This document shows, piece after piece, positions 40,392 through 52,421 of a stretch of 64,000 nt of DNA. A model generated the notes under the pieces. The model was not told the origin of the DNA. It did no database searches and saw nothing but the letters and a program-made list of their open reading frames with translations. Position 1 is the stretch's first letter. Each line of letters starts with the position of its first letter. A program made the position numbers and the translations under genes. The stretch is from assembly GCA_000773965.1 (NCBI GenBank), contig JRUP01000017.1:184767-248766 (forward strand). The letters run 5' to 3'. The stretch comes from Enterobacter cancerogenus (GTDB taxonomy: Bacteria; Pseudomonadota; Gammaproteobacteria; Enterobacterales; Enterobacteriaceae).

Positions 40392-40410
40392 CGCGGACAG
40401 GTTGTCCGCG
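40392..40410 (-). terminator. Hairpin in the ptsH-ptsI spacer
   Basis: Perfect 8 bp stem CGCGGACA/TGTCCGCG with a three-base loop, within a spacer of 159 bases (40312-40470) between ptsH and ptsI. On the minus strand it is followed by TTCTTGCTTCC, a weak T-rich tract. Partial termination or RNA processing here could favour HPr over enzyme I; this is inference. Confidence 0.5.
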
Positions 40411-40470
40411 ATCAAGATATTTGCACTCAATGGGGCAAAGGAGTCGGTTTAGTTGCTTGCCTGAGCGGAA

Positions 40471-40728
40471 TTACTCCAGCTCAGCCATCAGTTTCACCAG
40501 GTGCTCAACCGCTTGCTGCTCATCTTCACCTTCAGCAGACAGCGTAACAACCGTACCCTGAGTCAGACCCAGAGTCTGCAGTTTGAACAGGCTTTTCGCG
40601 CTGGCAGATTTGCCATTAGAGGTCACAGTGATGTCTGACTGGAAAGCCTTAGCTTCTTTCACGAACTGAGCTGCAGGACGGGTATGAAGGCCGTTAGGTG
40701 CGGTAATGGTAACTTCTTGCTGGAACAT
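40471..40728 (-). CDS. ptsH: PtsH, HPr phosphocarrier protein
   Basis: The 85-residue phosphocarrier between enzyme I and the sugar-specific IIA proteins. The active-site His15 lies in [11 protein letters not shown], and the regulatory-type Ser46 region [18 protein letters not shown] is present. It is the first gene of the pts operon, with GGGGAAATAG just before the ATG. Confidence 0.97.
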   Translation of the reverse strand: MFQQEVTITAPNGLHTRPAAQFVKEAKAFQSDITVTSNGKSASAKSLFKLQTLGLTQGTVVTLSAEGEDEQQAVEHLVKLMAELE

Positions 40729-41064
40729 TCTATTTCCCCAACTTTATCAGGTTTGGTGTTATGGATCTAAAGTCTAGCCTGGAGCCGTCACTTTAGCCTG
40801 TATAGGTGCGCTGGTGTGGCATTAAGCTGACCAAAAAATGCGCTTAGTAATGTGCGTCTTTCAGCAGCAGATCAAAAACTGTGCGAAATGGTCACCTTGC
40901 TAAGTATGCCGTGATTCGCCGTTTCGCCAAATCAGTAATTCCATTCAGCTTGATCCACTTCAAAGCCAGATTAATTTCAGGCACCGAAATAATTGGGAGC
41001 TTAAATACCAGAGCCGCGTCATTGAAATCAATCTGTCTGGTGATAAAAGTGAGATCTGCGCCAC
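40729..41064. other. Promoter region upstream of ptsH, no gene seen
   Basis: The 386-base gap between ptsH and cysK holds the pts promoter region and, at its other end, the cysK terminator. TGTGCGAAATGGTCACC at about 40877 looks like a CRP site but its half-sites are one base too far apart. A 95-codon frame at 40881-41168 runs through the terminator into cysK and is not credible. In E. coli this region carries CRP-controlled ptsH promoters. Confidence 0.5.
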
Positions 41065-41092
41065 AAAAAAGCACCCGTTCGGGTGCTTTTTT
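41065..41092 (-). terminator. Terminator after cysK
   Basis: AAAAAAGCACCCG/CGGGTGCTTTTTT with a two-base loop, 22 bases after the cysK stop; symmetric, so it could act in both directions. Confidence 0.9.
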
Positions 41093-41114
41093 CATCGTTT
41101 TCAGACTATGGCGG

Positions 41115-42086
41115 TTACTGCTGCAGCTCTTTTTCAGTGAACAGATCGGCAAACAGGGCGGTACTTAAATAGCGCTCGCCAGAGGAGGGCAGGATCACCA
41201 CGATATTCTTATTGGCGAATGCTTCGTCTTCCTGCAGCTTCAGTGCTGCAGCCACTGCCGCACCTGAAGAGATACCGGCCAGAATGCCTTCTTCTTCCAT
41301 CAGCTGACGTGCGGTGCTGATAGCTTCTTCGTTGGTAATCGCAACGACCCGATCAACCAGTTTCAGGTCAAGGTTGCCAGGAATGAAACCTGCGCCGATA
41401 CCCTGAATTTTGTGTGGGCCCGGCTTGATCTCTTCACCCGCGATAGCCTGAGCGATAACCGGAGAGTCAGTCGGCTCTACCGCTACAGTGATTAAGTCTT
41501 TTTTGCCTTTGGTGTTCTTGATGTAACGGCTCACGCCAGTTAGCGTGCCGCCGGTGCCTACACCCGCAATAAACACATCCACTTCACCGTCGGTATCTTC
41601 CCAGATCTCCGGGCCGGTGGTTTTTTCGTGGATCTCCGGGTTAGCCGGATTGCTGAACTGCTGCAGCAGCACAAATTTGTCAGGATCGCTGGCGACGATT
41701 TCCTCGGCTTTAGCAATGGCACCTTTCATGCCTTTTGCGCCTTCGGTCAGCACCAGATTCGCGCCCAGTGCTTTCAGCAGCTTGCGACGTTCAACAGACA
41801 TGGTCTCGGGCATGGTCAGCGTGAGTTTGTAACCGCGAGCAGCGGCCACGTAAGCCAGTGCAATACCGGTGTTACCGCTGGTTGGTTCAACCAGTTCAAC
41901 GCCTGGCTTTAAAATTCCGCGTTTTTCTGCGTCCCAAATCATATTGGCACCGATACGGCATTTGACGCTGAAGCTCGGGTTACGCGATTCGACCTTCGCC
42001 AGTATGCGTCCATTACCGATGCGGTTCAGTCGAACCAGCGGCGTATGACCAATTGTCAGAGAGTTGTCTTCATAGATCTTACTCAT
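41115..42086 (-). CDS. cysK: CysK, cysteine synthase A
   Basis: Main O-acetylserine sulfhydrylase, making cysteine from O-acetylserine and sulfide. The 323-residue protein matches E. coli CysK. The PLP lysine is Lys42 ([11 protein letters not shown]), the phosphate loop is [10 protein letters not shown] and the asparagine loop TSGNTGIAL. The C-terminus contains [12 protein letters not shown]. It probably has its own promoter in the 140 bases before it and belongs to the CysB regulon in E. coli. Confidence 0.97.
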   Translation of the reverse strand: MSKIYEDNSLTIGHTPLVRLNRIGNGRILAKVESRNPSFSVKCRIGANMIWDAEKRGILKPGVELVEPTSGNTGIALAYVAAARGYKLTLTMPETMSVERRKLLKALGANLVLTEGAKGMKGAIAKAEEIVASDPDKFVLLQQFSNPANPEIHEKTTGPEIWEDTDGEVDVFIAGVGTGGTLTGVSRYIKNTKGKKDLITVAVEPTDSPVIAQAIAGEEIKPGPHKIQGIGAGFIPGNLDLKLVDRVVAITNEEAISTARQLMEEEGILAGISSGAAVAAALKLQEDEAFANKNIVVILPSSGERYLSTALFADLFTEKELQQ

Positions 42087-42189
42087 AGCTCGTCCTTAAC
42101 TGTATGAAATATTGGGAACCCTCAGAGCATACCTGTTCTTCCGGTGTGCGGAAGGAAAGAAATCGCATATCTATATAGCCCACAACCAT

Positions 42190-42217
42190 AAGCCTTACGC
42201 AAAAATGCATAAGGCTT
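42190..42217 (-). terminator. Hairpin between cysZ and cysK
   Basis: AAGCCTTACGC/GCATAAGGCTT, an imperfect 11 bp stem, ten bases after the cysZ stop. The T tract is on the plus strand, so termination of cysZ transcripts is less certain. Confidence 0.4.
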
Positions 42218-42226
42218 TTTGAAGCT

Positions 42227-42985
42227 TTAGTGACGTGCATGCTGTAGGCGGTAGCGATCAACCCACATCGCAGTCGCGCCACATACGGCCACCGGCATGA
42301 TGGCCAGATTCAGAATCGGAATCATGGTGAACAAACTGACCAGCGCGCCAAATTGCATGTTCGCCGTCTTATGCTGACGTAACGCACTGCGCATCTGCTG
42401 AAAACTCACTTTGTGGTTATCAAACGGATAGTCGCAGTACTGCACCGATAGCATCCACGCGCTAAACAGAAACCATAATACCGGTGCCACCGTTTGTCCA
42501 AATCCGGGAATGAAGTAAAGCAGCAGCAATCCCAGCGCGCGCGGTAAATAGTAGCCAAGCTTCTGTAATTCGCGCTTCATGATGCGCGGGATATCTTTAA
42601 ACATTGCCATCCAACCGCTATCCGGCAGCGGGTGACCGGTGAGGCGGCCTTCCAGCTGCTCGGCCAGTAATCCACAAAAGGGGGCGGCAATCCAGTTCGC
42701 GATGGTGGAGAAGAAGTAGCTGAATACCAGCACAATCGATATGACGGAAAGCGGCCACAGCAAATAACTGAGCCACTGTAGCCAATCAGGGATATGCGAC
42801 ATCAAGGCTGGAATCCACTCTCCGAGCCGTTGAAACAGCCAGATAAAGGCGCCTCCCAGCAGCAAAATGTTCACCAGCAGAGGAATAATGACGTAACGAC
42901 GAATGCCAGGCAGACGCACCAGTCTCCAGCCTTCGGCAAAGTAATGAATACCATTTAATGATGAGGGCGATTTCTCAACGGGCAT
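42227..42985 (-). CDS. cysZ: CysZ, sulfate permease
   Basis: High-affinity sulfate channel of the inner membrane that supplies sulfate for cysteine synthesis. The 252-residue protein (E. coli 253) has [48 protein letters not shown] and [15 protein letters not shown]. The start at 42985 gives [20 protein letters not shown], as in relatives, with AAAGG upstream; the longer frame to 43252 runs into the zipA promoter. It is divergent from zipA, as in E. coli. Confidence 0.93.
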   Translation of the reverse strand: MPVEKSPSSLNGIHYFAEGWRLVRLPGIRRYVIIPLLVNILLLGGAFIWLFQRLGEWIPALMSHIPDWLQWLSYLLWPLSVISIVLVFSYFFSTIANWIAAPFCGLLAEQLEGRLTGHPLPDSGWMAMFKDIPRIMKRELQKLGYYLPRALGLLLLYFIPGFGQTVAPVLWFLFSAWMLSVQYCDYPFDNHKVSFQQMRSALRQHKTANMQFGALVSLFTMIPILNLAIMPVAVCGATAMWVDRYRLQHARH

Positions 42986-43202
42986 AGCGAGCCTTTCTCC
43001 TTTATGTGGCGGCGCGAACATCATAACCTGGCTTTTTGTCGGTGGTAGGCGCACTTTGCGCGAAAAATCAGCAAAAAAGCGTGGGGCAGCTATCTTATTT
43101 GTCAGAAAATACTGCACAGACTTGCACTTGTTTAGCTGGGCAAATACAGTTAGAGGATAAAGTTTGCCGTGGTGGCAAGGTATTGGAACAACAGAGAATA
43201 CA

Positions 43203-44213
43203 ATGATGCAGGATTTGCGTCTGATATTAATCGTTGTTGGCGCGATCGCCATAATAGCGTTGCTACTTCACGGACTGTGGACCAGCCGTAAAGAGCGCTC
43301 TTCCGTGTTTCGCGATCGCCCGCACAAACGTCTGAAACAGCGCGAAGAAGCGGATGAAGATCTGCTGAGCGAAGAAGATGATGATGGTGTCGGCGAAGTG
43401 CGTGTCCGTCGTAATCGTGACGCGCACGTCGAACCCGAATTCGACGCACCTGTGACGAAGCCTGTCAGCGCGCCACGTGCGCCTGAACCTGCGCGTCAAC
43501 CGTTCCCGCGTCATGAAACCCCATTAATGGGCGATCCGCTGCTGGATGATGAGCCGGAAGTGCGCCAGCCTGCGCCTGCACCTGCACCTGCACCTCAGCA
43601 GCCGGTAGCAAGACCTGCGCCAGCGCCACAGTCCAAACCTCAGCCTCAGCCCGTTCAGGCCGATCCGTTATTGGATAATGAGCCACTTTCATCGACTCAG
43701 CCTGCGCCTGAATTCCAGGCTGCTGAAGAGCCAGAATACGAAGAAGAAGCGCCGGTTGCTCATGAAGAACCTCAGAAGCCTGCCGCTTCTACCCAGAGAA
43801 AAAATGAAGCGGTACTGGTGCTGCATGTTGCCGCCCACGCCGGCGGTGAACTGAACGGTGAAGCTCTGTTGCAGGGTATTTTGCAAGCGGGCTTCCAGTT
43901 TGGTGAGATGAATATTTTCCATCGTCACCTGAGCCCAGCGGGCAGCGGCCCTGTGCTGTTCAGCCTGGCAAATATGGTGAAACCGGGCTCTTTCAATCCG
44001 GATACCATGGGCGATTTCAGCACGCCGGGCATCTCCATCTTTATGATGGTGCCGTCTTACGGTGATGCGAACCAAAACTTCAAGCTGATGCTGCAATCTG
44101 CACAGCGTATTGCGGATGATGTCGGTGGTGTGGTTCTGGATGATGAGCGCCGTATGATGACGCCGCAGAAGCTGGAAACCTACAAAACGCGTATTCGCGA
44201 AGTTATCGGTTGA
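43203..44213 (+). CDS. zipA: ZipA, cell-division protein
   Basis: Essential division protein that tethers FtsZ to the inner membrane. The 336-residue protein has an N-terminal membrane anchor (residues 5-26, [22 protein letters not shown]), a charged segment, a Pro/Gln/Ala-rich flexible linker (about 90-190, with repeats such as APAPAPAP) and the C-terminal FtsZ-binding domain (about 200-336, ending [14 protein letters not shown]). The start MMQDLRL at 43203 is as in E. coli. Linker and ends differ in length from E. coli, which is normal. Confidence 0.95.
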   Translation: MMQDLRLILIVVGAIAIIALLLHGLWTSRKERSSVFRDRPHKRLKQREEADEDLLSEEDDDGVGEVRVRRNRDAHVEPEFDAPVTKPVSAPRAPEPARQPFPRHETPLMGDPLLDDEPEVRQPAPAPAPAPQQPVARPAPAPQSKPQPQPVQADPLLDNEPLSSTQPAPEFQAAEEPEYEEEAPVAHEEPQKPAASTQRKNEAVLVLHVAAHAGGELNGEALLQGILQAGFQFGEMNIFHRHLSPAGSGPVLFSLANMVKPGSFNPDTMGDFSTPGISIFMMVPSYGDANQNFKLMLQSAQRIADDVGGVVLDDERRMMTPQKLETYKTRIREVIG

Positions 44214-44245
44214 TAACCGCTAGCTAAATCAAATATTAACGAAAC

Positions 44246-44270
44246 AACCCCCGCATGTCGGGGGTTTTTT
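44246..44270 (+). terminator. Terminator after zipA
   Basis: AACCCCCG/CGGGGGTT stem with a five-base loop and a T tract, 33 bases after the stop and just upstream of ligA. Confidence 0.88.
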
Positions 44271-44279
44271 ATCGGATAA

Positions 44280-46304
<2,025 letters not shown>

Positions 46305-46305
46305 C

Positions 46306-46524
46306 GTGGACAAACATCAGCTGGTTGAAATTGCCAATACCGCTATGCCGTTCGGCAAATATAAAGGCCGTATGCTGATTGATGTGCCAGAGGAGTATCT
46401 GCTGTGGTTTGCGCGTAAAAATGAATTTCCGGCAGGAAAGCTGGGCGATTTGATGCAGCTGACCCTGGCGATCAAAATTGAAGGATTGCAGGGGTTAGTT
46501 AAACCCCTCAAGCGCAGTGAATAA
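46306..46524 (+). CDS. ypeB: YpeB, small DUF3820 protein
   Basis: A 72-residue protein of unknown function (DUF3820), with MPFGKYKGRMLIDVPEEYLLWFARKNEFP. That core resembles the exonuclease-associated GKYKG modules seen in the family. It starts with GTG one base after the ligA stop and is surely co-transcribed with ligA, as in E. coli. Confidence 0.9.
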   Translation: MDKHQLVEIANTAMPFGKYKGRMLIDVPEEYLLWFARKNEFPAGKLGDLMQLTLAIKIEGLQGLVKPLKRSE

Positions 46525-46525
46525 C

Positions 46526-46554
46526 AAAATGGCCCGCAATCGCGGGCCATTTTA
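46526..46554. terminator. Bidirectional terminator between ypeB and yfeH
   Basis: AAAATGGCCCGC/GCGGGCCATTTT with a four-base loop; A and T tracts on both sides serve the convergent ypeB and yfeH genes. Confidence 0.9.
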
Positions 46555-46555
46555 C

Positions 46556-47557
46556 TTATGATTTCTGTACTTCAACTTGCTGTTGCGCCAGCCGCTTCTC
46601 ATTGCCCGCCTTATAGCGCTGAGCGATGAAGGAGCACACCATCAACTGCACCTGATGGAAGATCATCAGTGGCAGCACGATAATCCCCACGGAACTGGCC
46701 GGGAACAGGATATTGGCCATCGGCACGCCGTTGGCGAGACTTTTTTTCGAACCACAGAACAGCACCACGATTTCATCGGCACGGCTGAAGCCGAACAGAC
46801 GCGAGGCGCCCAGGTTAATCGCCAGCGCGACAAACAGAATCAGCACGCTGCCTGCCAGAATCCACAGCAGCGTATCCACACCCACGCGATGCCAGATACC
46901 ATTGACTACCGCTTCACTGAACGCGGAGTAGACCACTAACAGAATCGAGGTCTGGTCAGTTTTACCAATCAAGCTGCGATGTTTTTCCACCCAGCCGCCA
47001 ATCCAGCGACGTGACATATGACCAATCACAAACGGCACCAGCAGTTGCAGCATGATTTTGCCAATCTGCTCCAGACCGTTGCTCGGCGCATCGCTATGGA
47101 CGTTCATCACCAGATTCACCAGCAGCGGCGAGATGAATACGCCCAGCAAGCTGGATGCCGAAGCGGCACAGACCGCAGCCGCCACGTTTCCGCCCGCCAT
47201 GGAGGTGAAGGCAATCGCAGACTGCACGGTGGCAGGCAGAATACACAGATAAATGAAGCCGGTATAAATCTCTGGCCCGACGTTCACCGGATGCCACCAC
47301 ACCAGCAGCAAGCCAAGAATCGGGAACACCACGAAAGTGCTGCACATGATCCACAGATGCAAACGCCAGTGGCTGCTGCCGGCAATGATTTTCTCGCGTG
47401 ACAGCTTGGCACCGTGCATAAAGAACAGCAGGGCGATGGCGGCGGTGGTCAGGTATTCAAAGAAATCGACAAACCCGCCTTTGGCCGGGATGAAGCTGGC
47501 CAACAGCACAGTGATGATGAGTTTGACCATCATCGGGTCGAGTCGTAAAAAGCCCAT
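46556..47557 (-). CDS. yfeH: YfeH, bile-acid:sodium symporter (SBF) family membrane protein
   Basis: Inner-membrane transporter of the SBF/BART superfamily, 333 residues, about nine or ten membrane helices. It matches E. coli YfeH in FFMHGAKLSREKIIAGSSHWRLHLWIMCSTFVVFP split along helices 2-4, AIAFTSMAGGNVAAAVC and FCGSKKSLANGVPMANILFP. The substrate is unknown. It is divergent from yfeR, whose product is likely its regulator. Confidence 0.92.
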   Translation of the reverse strand: MGFLRLDPMMVKLIITVLLASFIPAKGGFVDFFEYLTTAAIALLFFMHGAKLSREKIIAGSSHWRLHLWIMCSTFVVFPILGLLLVWWHPVNVGPEIYTGFIYLCILPATVQSAIAFTSMAGGNVAAAVCAASASSLLGVFISPLLVNLVMNVHSDAPSNGLEQIGKIMLQLLVPFVIGHMSRRWIGGWVEKHRSLIGKTDQTSILLVVYSAFSEAVVNGIWHRVGVDTLLWILAGSVLILFVALAINLGASRLFGFSRADEIVVLFCGSKKSLANGVPMANILFPASSVGIIVLPLMIFHQVQLMVCSFIAQRYKAGNEKRLAQQQVEVQKS

Positions 47558-47656
47558 TGTTACAATCCGGTTAAAATAAAAAAGATGGTGCTGATTGTGC
47601 GCCAGCTGGGTTTAGAAATAAAATTGATTTATTGCATCAATCTATGAGCGATATCG

Positions 47657-48577
47657 ATGAATTATACCTTACGTCAGTTACGCACCTTTGTGGCCGTGGC
47701 CCAGCAGGGCAGTTTTAGCCAGGCAGGACAGGCGATTGGGCTCAGCCAGTCGGCGGTCAGCCACAGTATTAAAGAGCTGGAAGCGGAAATGGGCGTGCGT
47801 TTGCTGGACCGCACCACGCGTGAAGTGATGCTGACGGAAGCAGGGCATCAGCTGGCATCGCGCCTGGAGCGTTTGCTGGAGGAGTTAAACACGACGCTGC
47901 TGGATGTGCGCAGTTACGGCGAGCAGCGCAGTGGCACCGTACGTGTTGCGGCCAGCCAGACACCTTCGGCAAATCTGATGCCGCAGTGTCTGGCGAGTAG
48001 CCAGCAACGTTATCCGGATATCCGCGTCATTCTGCACGATCGCGCTCAGCAGTCAGTGCTGCAAAGCGTGCGTAATGCTGAGGTGGATTTTGGCATTGTC
48101 ATCGGGCCGTTAGGCGATGCCGATCTGGATTACGAAGCGATTTTGCAGGAGCCGTTCTTATTGCTGTGCCATGCGGATGATGTTTTGGCGCAGGTTGAGC
48201 AAGCAGAATGGACGATGCTGGCAGGGCGCAATCTGGTTTTGCAGGATTATGCTTCAGGAAGTCGTCTTCTGGTGGATGCGGCGCTGCAGCAGTTATCGAT
48301 TCAGGTGCAGGTGGTGCAGGAAATTGGTCATCCCGCCACGCTGTTTCCGATGGTGGAAGCCGGTATAGGCATCAGTATTTTGCCTGCGCTGGCGTTACCG
48401 CTGCCGTCGGGGCGGAAACTGACGGTACGACGCCTCTATCCAGAAATCCATCGAAATCTGATGCTGATTAAACGTAAAAATCGGTCACTTACGCCAGCCG
48501 CGGAAGCGATCTGGCAGGAAGTGCGCCAACAGGCAAGCCTGCTGGCGCAACAACGTGCTCTCAAACCAGCGTTTTAG
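47657..48577 (+). CDS. yfeR: YfeR, LysR-family transcriptional regulator
   Basis: LysR-type regulator of 306 residues. The N-terminal helix-turn-helix (about residues 3-62, [27 protein letters not shown]) is followed by a linker helix and an effector-binding domain. In Salmonella, YfeR controls the divergent yfeH and is osmotically regulated; the same divergent pair is seen here with a 99-base intergenic region. The gene overlaps the 3' end of the FlxA-like gene on the other strand by four bases. Confidence 0.9.
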   Translation: MNYTLRQLRTFVAVAQQGSFSQAGQAIGLSQSAVSHSIKELEAEMGVRLLDRTTREVMLTEAGHQLASRLERLLEELNTTLLDVRSYGEQRSGTVRVAASQTPSANLMPQCLASSQQRYPDIRVILHDRAQQSVLQSVRNAEVDFGIVIGPLGDADLDYEAILQEPFLLLCHADDVLAQVEQAEWTMLAGRNLVLQDYASGSRLLVDAALQQLSIQVQVVQEIGHPATLFPMVEAGIGISILPALALPLPSGRKLTVRRLYPEIHRNLMLIKRKNRSLTPAAEAIWQEVRQQASLLAQQRALKPAF

Positions 48578-48924
48578 ACGTAAACGTTGATTTGATTGGT
48601 GTCAGTTGGACGGTTAATACCATCGGCTTTCTGGGCGCTGGTGGCACTTTCCGTGGTGGGCTGCTGTGCTTCTTGTTTCTGCTGTGCCTTTTCAGCTGCC
48701 TGCTGCTCAATTTGTGCAATTTGAGCTTCAACCATCTGAATTTGTGACTCCAACATCTGTTCCTGTTCAGATTTTTGCTCATCTGTCAGGGTATCGTCGT
48801 TGGAAAGATCTTTGACTTGCTGGGTCAGGCTTTGAATCTGTTTATTCAGGCTGGCAATTTGTGACGTTGAACCGCCACCACTGCTCGCCGTACTGATACT
48901 GCTAACACTTGAGATAGTCGACAT
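48574..48924 (-). CDS. FlxA-like small coiled-coil protein
   Basis: A 116-residue protein. After a Ser/Gly-rich N-terminus (residues 1-22) comes a strongly predicted coiled coil (about 22-82; [39 protein letters not shown]), then a Gln/Thr-rich tail ending NQINVYV. The pattern is that of FlxA-like proteins, some of which are flagellar-regulon genes in E. coli; the function is not known. The start at 48924 has AGGAG six bases upstream, while the ATG at 48987 is too far. It is not present at this locus in E. coli. Confidence 0.8.
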   Translation of the reverse strand: MSTISSVSSISTASSGGGSTSQIASLNKQIQSLTQQVKDLSNDDTLTDEQKSEQEQMLESQIQMVEAQIAQIEQQAAEKAQQKQEAQQPTTESATSAQKADGINRPTDTNQINVYV

Positions 48925-49040
48925 GGTTTTCTCCTTGCAATAGACCATTATCGTTATCGGCAAGGGGATAAAACGGCTTGAGCACACAAAGCGTTAAGTG
49001 TTTGCAAAGGTTTTGTGAGGGTGGGTAAATCGCAGATAGC

Positions 49041-49066
49041 AAAAAGGCGCCTTTAGGGCGCCTTTC
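49041..49066 (-). terminator. Terminator of the Val-Val-Lys tRNA operon
   Basis: On the minus strand AAGGCGCC(C)/GGCGCCTT with a four-base loop then TTT, six bases after the Lys tRNA. Confidence 0.85.
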
Positions 49067-49071
49067 TACAT

Positions 49072-49147
49072 TGGTGGGTCGTGCAGGATTCGAACCTGCG
49101 ACCAATTGATTAAAAGTCAACTGCTCTACCAACTGAGCTAACGACCC
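49072..49147 (-). tRNA. tRNA-Lys (UUU)
   Basis: 76 bases with encoded CCA. Acceptor stem GGGTCGT/ACGACCC, anticodon TTT in GACTTTTAATC, T loop GTTCGAATC. Third gene of a Val-Val-Lys operon. Confidence 0.98.
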
Positions 49148-49151
49148 GAAG

Positions 49152-49227
49152 TGGTGGGCGATGACGGGCTCGAACCGCCGACCCCCTCCGTGTAAAGGAG
49201 ATGCTCTACCAACTGAGCTAATCGCCC
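49152..49227 (-). tRNA. tRNA-Val (UAC)
   Basis: 76 bases with encoded CCA; acceptor GGGCGAT/ATCGCCC, anticodon TAC in CTTTACACG. Four bases separate it from the Lys tRNA. Confidence 0.98.
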
Positions 49228-49273
49228 ATATCTTACTCTTCAAACTCTTGCACACTGCGAGCCACTTTTAGAG

Positions 49274-49349
49274 TGGTGGGTGATGACGGGCTCGAACCGC
49301 CGACCCCCTCCGTGTAAAGGAGATGCTCTACCAACTGAGCTAATCACCC
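49274..49349 (-). tRNA. tRNA-Val (UAC), first of the operon
   Basis: 76 bases with encoded CCA. Same as the second Val tRNA except for the compensated acceptor pair (GGGTGAT/ATCACCC). Confidence 0.98.
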
Positions 49350-49366
49350 CCGCTGTGTGGAGTCGC

Positions 49367-49394
49367 ATTATAGGGATCCTTCGAAGTGAGTCAA
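49367..49394 (-). promoter_or_regulatory. Sigma-70 promoter of the Val-Val-Lys tRNA operon
   Basis: On the minus strand TTGACT (49389-49394), a 16-base spacer and TATAAT (49367-49372), followed by a GC-rich discriminator (GCGACTCC) of the kind seen at stringently controlled stable-RNA promoters. Confidence 0.85.
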
Positions 49395-49622
49395 CGCTTT
49401 TTAAAACATAAATGTGCGTTCGCTTTAAATTTAGGCAGCATGCCGCGCTTTTAGCCAATGTGCTGGTTTTATTAGCAGAAAAACGCACTTCAATCTGTGA
49501 TGCCGCCGCGAGAGTCATTGAGGAAAGCGTCCCACCTGCTAGAATATGCGCACTGTTTTTTCGCGTTAACCCGTTTTTTTGTCATCCAGATAAAGAAACC
49601 TGCGCATCTAAGGCAATGCTGA

Positions 49623-51044
49623 ATGAAAATCAAAACTCGCTTCGCACCCAGCCCAACGGGCTACCTGCATGTGGGCGGTGCCCGTACTGCTCTTTATTCC
49701 TGGCTTTATGCTCGCCATAACAAGGGCGAATTCGTTCTGCGTATCGAAGATACCGATCTGGAACGTTCAACGCCGGAAGCCATTGAAGCCATCATGGATG
49801 GCATGAACTGGCTCAACCTGCAGTGGGATGAAGGCCCGTACTATCAGACGAAGCGCTTTGATCGTTACAACGTGGTCATTGATGAGATGGTAGAAGCAGG
49901 TACCGCTTATAAATGCTACTGCTCTAAAGAGCGTTTAGAAGCGCTGCGTGAAGAGCAGATGGCGAAAGGCGAAAAGCCACGTTATGACGGCCGTTGCCGT
50001 GACAGCCATGAACATCATGCGGCGGATGAGCCTTGCGTGGTGCGTTTCCGCAACCCACAAGAGGGTTCGGTGATTTTCGATGACCAGATCCGTGGCCCGA
50101 TTGAATTCAGCAACCAGGAGCTGGATGATCTGATCATCCGTCGTACCGATGGTTCACCGACCTACAACTTCTGTGTGGTGGTGGATGACTGGGATATGGG
50201 CATCACTCACGTGATCCGTGGTGAAGACCACATCAACAACACGCCACGCCAGATCAACATCCTTAAAGCGATTGGTGCAGAAGTGCCAACTTACGCGCAC
50301 GTCTCCATGATCCTGGGTGATGACAGTAAGAAGCTGTCGAAACGCCATGGCGCAGTCGGTGTGATGCAGTACCGTGATGACGGCTATCTGCCGGAAGCGC
50401 TGCTCAACTATCTGGTGCGTCTGGGCTGGTCACATGGCGATCAGGAGATTTTTAGCGTGGCAGAGATGGCCGAGCTGTTTACTCTGGATGCCGTGAGCAA
50501 GTCTGCCAGTGCGTTTAACACCGAAAAACTGCAGTGGCTGAACCATCACTACATTAATACGCTGCCGCCAGAGTACGTGGCAACGCAGCTGCAGTGGCAC
50601 ATCGAGCAACAGAATATCGATACCCGCACCGGTCCGGAACTGGCGAAGCTGGTGACGCTGCTGGGTGAGCGTTGCAAAACGCTGGTCGAGATCGCGGCCT
50701 CTTGTCGTTACTTCTATGAAGAGTTTGAAGCCTTTGATGCTGACGCGGCGAAGAAACATCTACGCCCTGTTGCGCGTCAGCCGCTGGAAGTGGTGCGTGA
50801 CAAACTGGCTGCGCTGAGCGACAGCGAGTGGAATGCAGAGAATGTGCACAACGCGATTCAGGGTGCAGCTGATGCGCTGGAATTGGGTATGGGCAAAGTG
50901 GGCATGCCACTGCGTGTGGCGGTGACCGGTGCAGGCCAGTCTCCCGCACTGGATGTGACGGTCGAAGCGATTGGCCGCAGCCGCAGCGTAGCCCGTATCG
51001 AAAAAGCGCTGGCCTTCATTGCTGAGCGTGAAGCCCAGGCTTAA
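49623..51044 (+). CDS. gltX: GltX, glutamyl-tRNA synthetase
   Basis: Class I aminoacyl-tRNA synthetase that charges tRNA-Glu. The 473-residue protein (E. coli 471) has the HIGH-like motif HVGG at residues 15-18 ([20 protein letters not shown]) and the KMSKS-like KKLSKRHG near residue 238. Cysteines near residues 98-127 ([22 protein letters not shown]) form the zinc site. The divergent tRNA operon lies upstream, as in E. coli. Confidence 0.97.
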   Translation: MKIKTRFAPSPTGYLHVGGARTALYSWLYARHNKGEFVLRIEDTDLERSTPEAIEAIMDGMNWLNLQWDEGPYYQTKRFDRYNVVIDEMVEAGTAYKCYCSKERLEALREEQMAKGEKPRYDGRCRDSHEHHAADEPCVVRFRNPQEGSVIFDDQIRGPIEFSNQELDDLIIRRTDGSPTYNFCVVVDDWDMGITHVIRGEDHINNTPRQINILKAIGAEVPTYAHVSMILGDDSKKLSKRHGAVGVMQYRDDGYLPEALLNYLVRLGWSHGDQEIFSVAEMAELFTLDAVSKSASAFNTEKLQWLNHHYINTLPPEYVATQLQWHIEQQNIDTRTGPELAKLVTLLGERCKTLVEIAASCRYFYEEFEAFDADAAKKHLRPVARQPLEVVRDKLAALSDSEWNAENVHNAIQGAADALELGMGKVGMPLRVAVTGAGQSPALDVTVEAIGRSRSVARIEKALAFIAEREAQA

Positions 51045-51093
51045 TTGAGTTAGCGGCAGCCTGTAACGTTGCCGCTTCACTTATCGCGGGCAT

Positions 51094-51130
51094 TAAAAAA
51101 GCCGGGTGCATGATGCGCCCGGCTTTTTTT
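51094..51130. terminator. Bidirectional terminator between gltX and the yfeC-like gene
   Basis: AAAAAAGCCGGG/CCCGGCTTTTTTT flanking a short internal TGCA-GA-TGCG stem; it lies at the convergent ends of both genes and overlaps the yfeC-like stop. Confidence 0.9.
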
Positions 51131-51482
51131 AATCTTCTTTAATTCCTAGCCGTTCCAGCACACCACTTATCCCCTCGCGCAGTAACAATGCAGCCAGTTG
51201 ATCTTGCTCAGCGGTTGTCATTTGCTGGACAGAATTAATTAATAACGCAGGTAACGTATTTTGTTGAGCACCGTAATTGGCCGCCGGCTCGGTCGCGTGG
51301 CGGGTAGACTGAACAAAGCTTTTAACACGCTCATCAATATGAATTAATCGCGCTTTACCACCCTGCACGCCGGGCTTGGGCGTGGTTGTCCAGTTTTCGC
51401 GTTTGATCCACTTATTCACCGTTTGCCGACTGTAGCCCGTTTCCAGCGCGAGCTCTTCGGGGGTGAGCCATTCCTTTTTCAC
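51129..51482 (-). CDS. yfeC: YfeC-like putative DNA-binding protein
   Basis: A 117-residue protein with an N-terminal helix-turn-helix (WLTPEELALETGYSRQTVNKWIKRENW, residues 5-31) typical of YfeC/YfeD (MuA/excisionase-like). A basic GGKARLIHI strand and a C-terminal helical region ending LLREGISGVLERLGI follow. In E. coli yfeC and yfeD follow gltX; only one copy is here. Its target is unknown. Confidence 0.82.
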   Translation of the reverse strand: MKKEWLTPEELALETGYSRQTVNKWIKRENWTTTPKPGVQGGKARLIHIDERVKSFVQSTRHATEPAANYGAQQNTLPALLINSVQQMTTAEQDQLAALLLREGISGVLERLGIKED

Positions 51483-51596
51483 GATGCTGTCCCTGTTAAA
51501 TACATTAGCTGTACATATTACAACAAAACGTAACGGGGAAAAGTAATCAGGCAGGAAAATGCCTCTTGTCTGATGACAAAAGGCATAAATCGGATA

Positions 51597-52382
51597 TTAA
51601 GCTTCGCTGGTTTCAGCTTGTGCAGGACGGAAAGCAAGGAAATAGGTGAGACCAACAAATATTGCACCACCCACGCCGTTGCCGAGGAATACGGCAATCA
51701 CGTTTGGCGCAAATTCTGCCCAGCTCATTTGTCCGGCAAAAATCGCGGCAGGTACAATAAACATGTTGGCTACCACGTGCTGGAAGCCAATCGCGACGAA
51801 GGCCATCACCGGGAACCACATGCCGAAGATTTTGCCGACCATATCTTTACTGGCGAAGGCTAACCATACCGCCAGACACACCAGCCAGTTGCAACCAATG
51901 CCGGAAATGAAGGCGTGGAGGAAATCCGCATTCACCTTCGCGTGTGCAATCGCCACGGTCTTTTTCAGATAATCGCCTTCGGTCATACCGAGCATATGAC
52001 CAAAGAACCAGGCGACCGCGATGCTGCCAATAAAGTTGGCAATGGTGACCCAGAACCAGTTGCGCAGCACGCTAAAACCGCTAATGCGGCGGGCGAACCA
52101 CGCGATCGGCAAGGTCATCATGTTGCCGGTCAACAGTTCACCACCGGCCAGAACGGTTAGAATCAGGCCAACCGGGAACACCGCCGCGCCGAGGAAGCCG
52201 CCAAACGAGCCCCATTCAGCAGGCAGTTGGTTGATGACATGCAGATCCAACAGAAAACCAGTGGCAATAAAGGCACCGGCCATAAAACCAAGGATCAATA
52301 AGGTGGAAACAGGCAAACGGCTTTTAGCCACGCCCGCTTGAATCGCCAGTTGGGCGATCTCTTTCGGTGTATGCAGCGACAT
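51597..52382 (-). CDS. Formate/nitrite transporter (FNT) family channel
   Basis: Pentameric membrane channel of the FNT family, 261 residues, six helices. Family motifs are visible: GFMAGAFIATGFLL in helix 1, VFPVGLILTVLAGGELLTGN in helix 2-3 (the gating loop), and FISGIGCNWLVCLAVWLA in helix 5. The pore histidine may be in GFQHVVANMF, equivalent to the central His of FocA. It could carry formate, nitrite or hydrosulfide. It is neither next to pflB nor in nirBD, so the substrate stays open; nitrite made by NapA is one candidate. Confidence 0.88.
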   Translation of the reverse strand: MSLHTPKEIAQLAIQAGVAKSRLPVSTLLILGFMAGAFIATGFLLDLHVINQLPAEWGSFGGFLGAAVFPVGLILTVLAGGELLTGNMMTLPIAWFARRISGFSVLRNWFWVTIANFIGSIAVAWFFGHMLGMTEGDYLKKTVAIAHAKVNADFLHAFISGIGCNWLVCLAVWLAFASKDMVGKIFGMWFPVMAFVAIGFQHVVANMFIVPAAIFAGQMSWAEFAPNVIAVFLGNGVGGAIFVGLTYFLAFRPAQAETSEA

Positions 52383-52421
52383 ATTTCACTTTTCTTTTAT
52401 TGAACAAGGGGAAAATGCTGG

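Noticed and set aside
40875-40895. CRP site upstream of ptsH
   Set aside because: TGTGC and TCACC are separated by seven rather than six bases.
40881-41168. 95-codon plus-strand frame between ptsH and cysK
   Set aside because: It reads through the cysK terminator into the antisense of cysK, with no ribosome-binding site.
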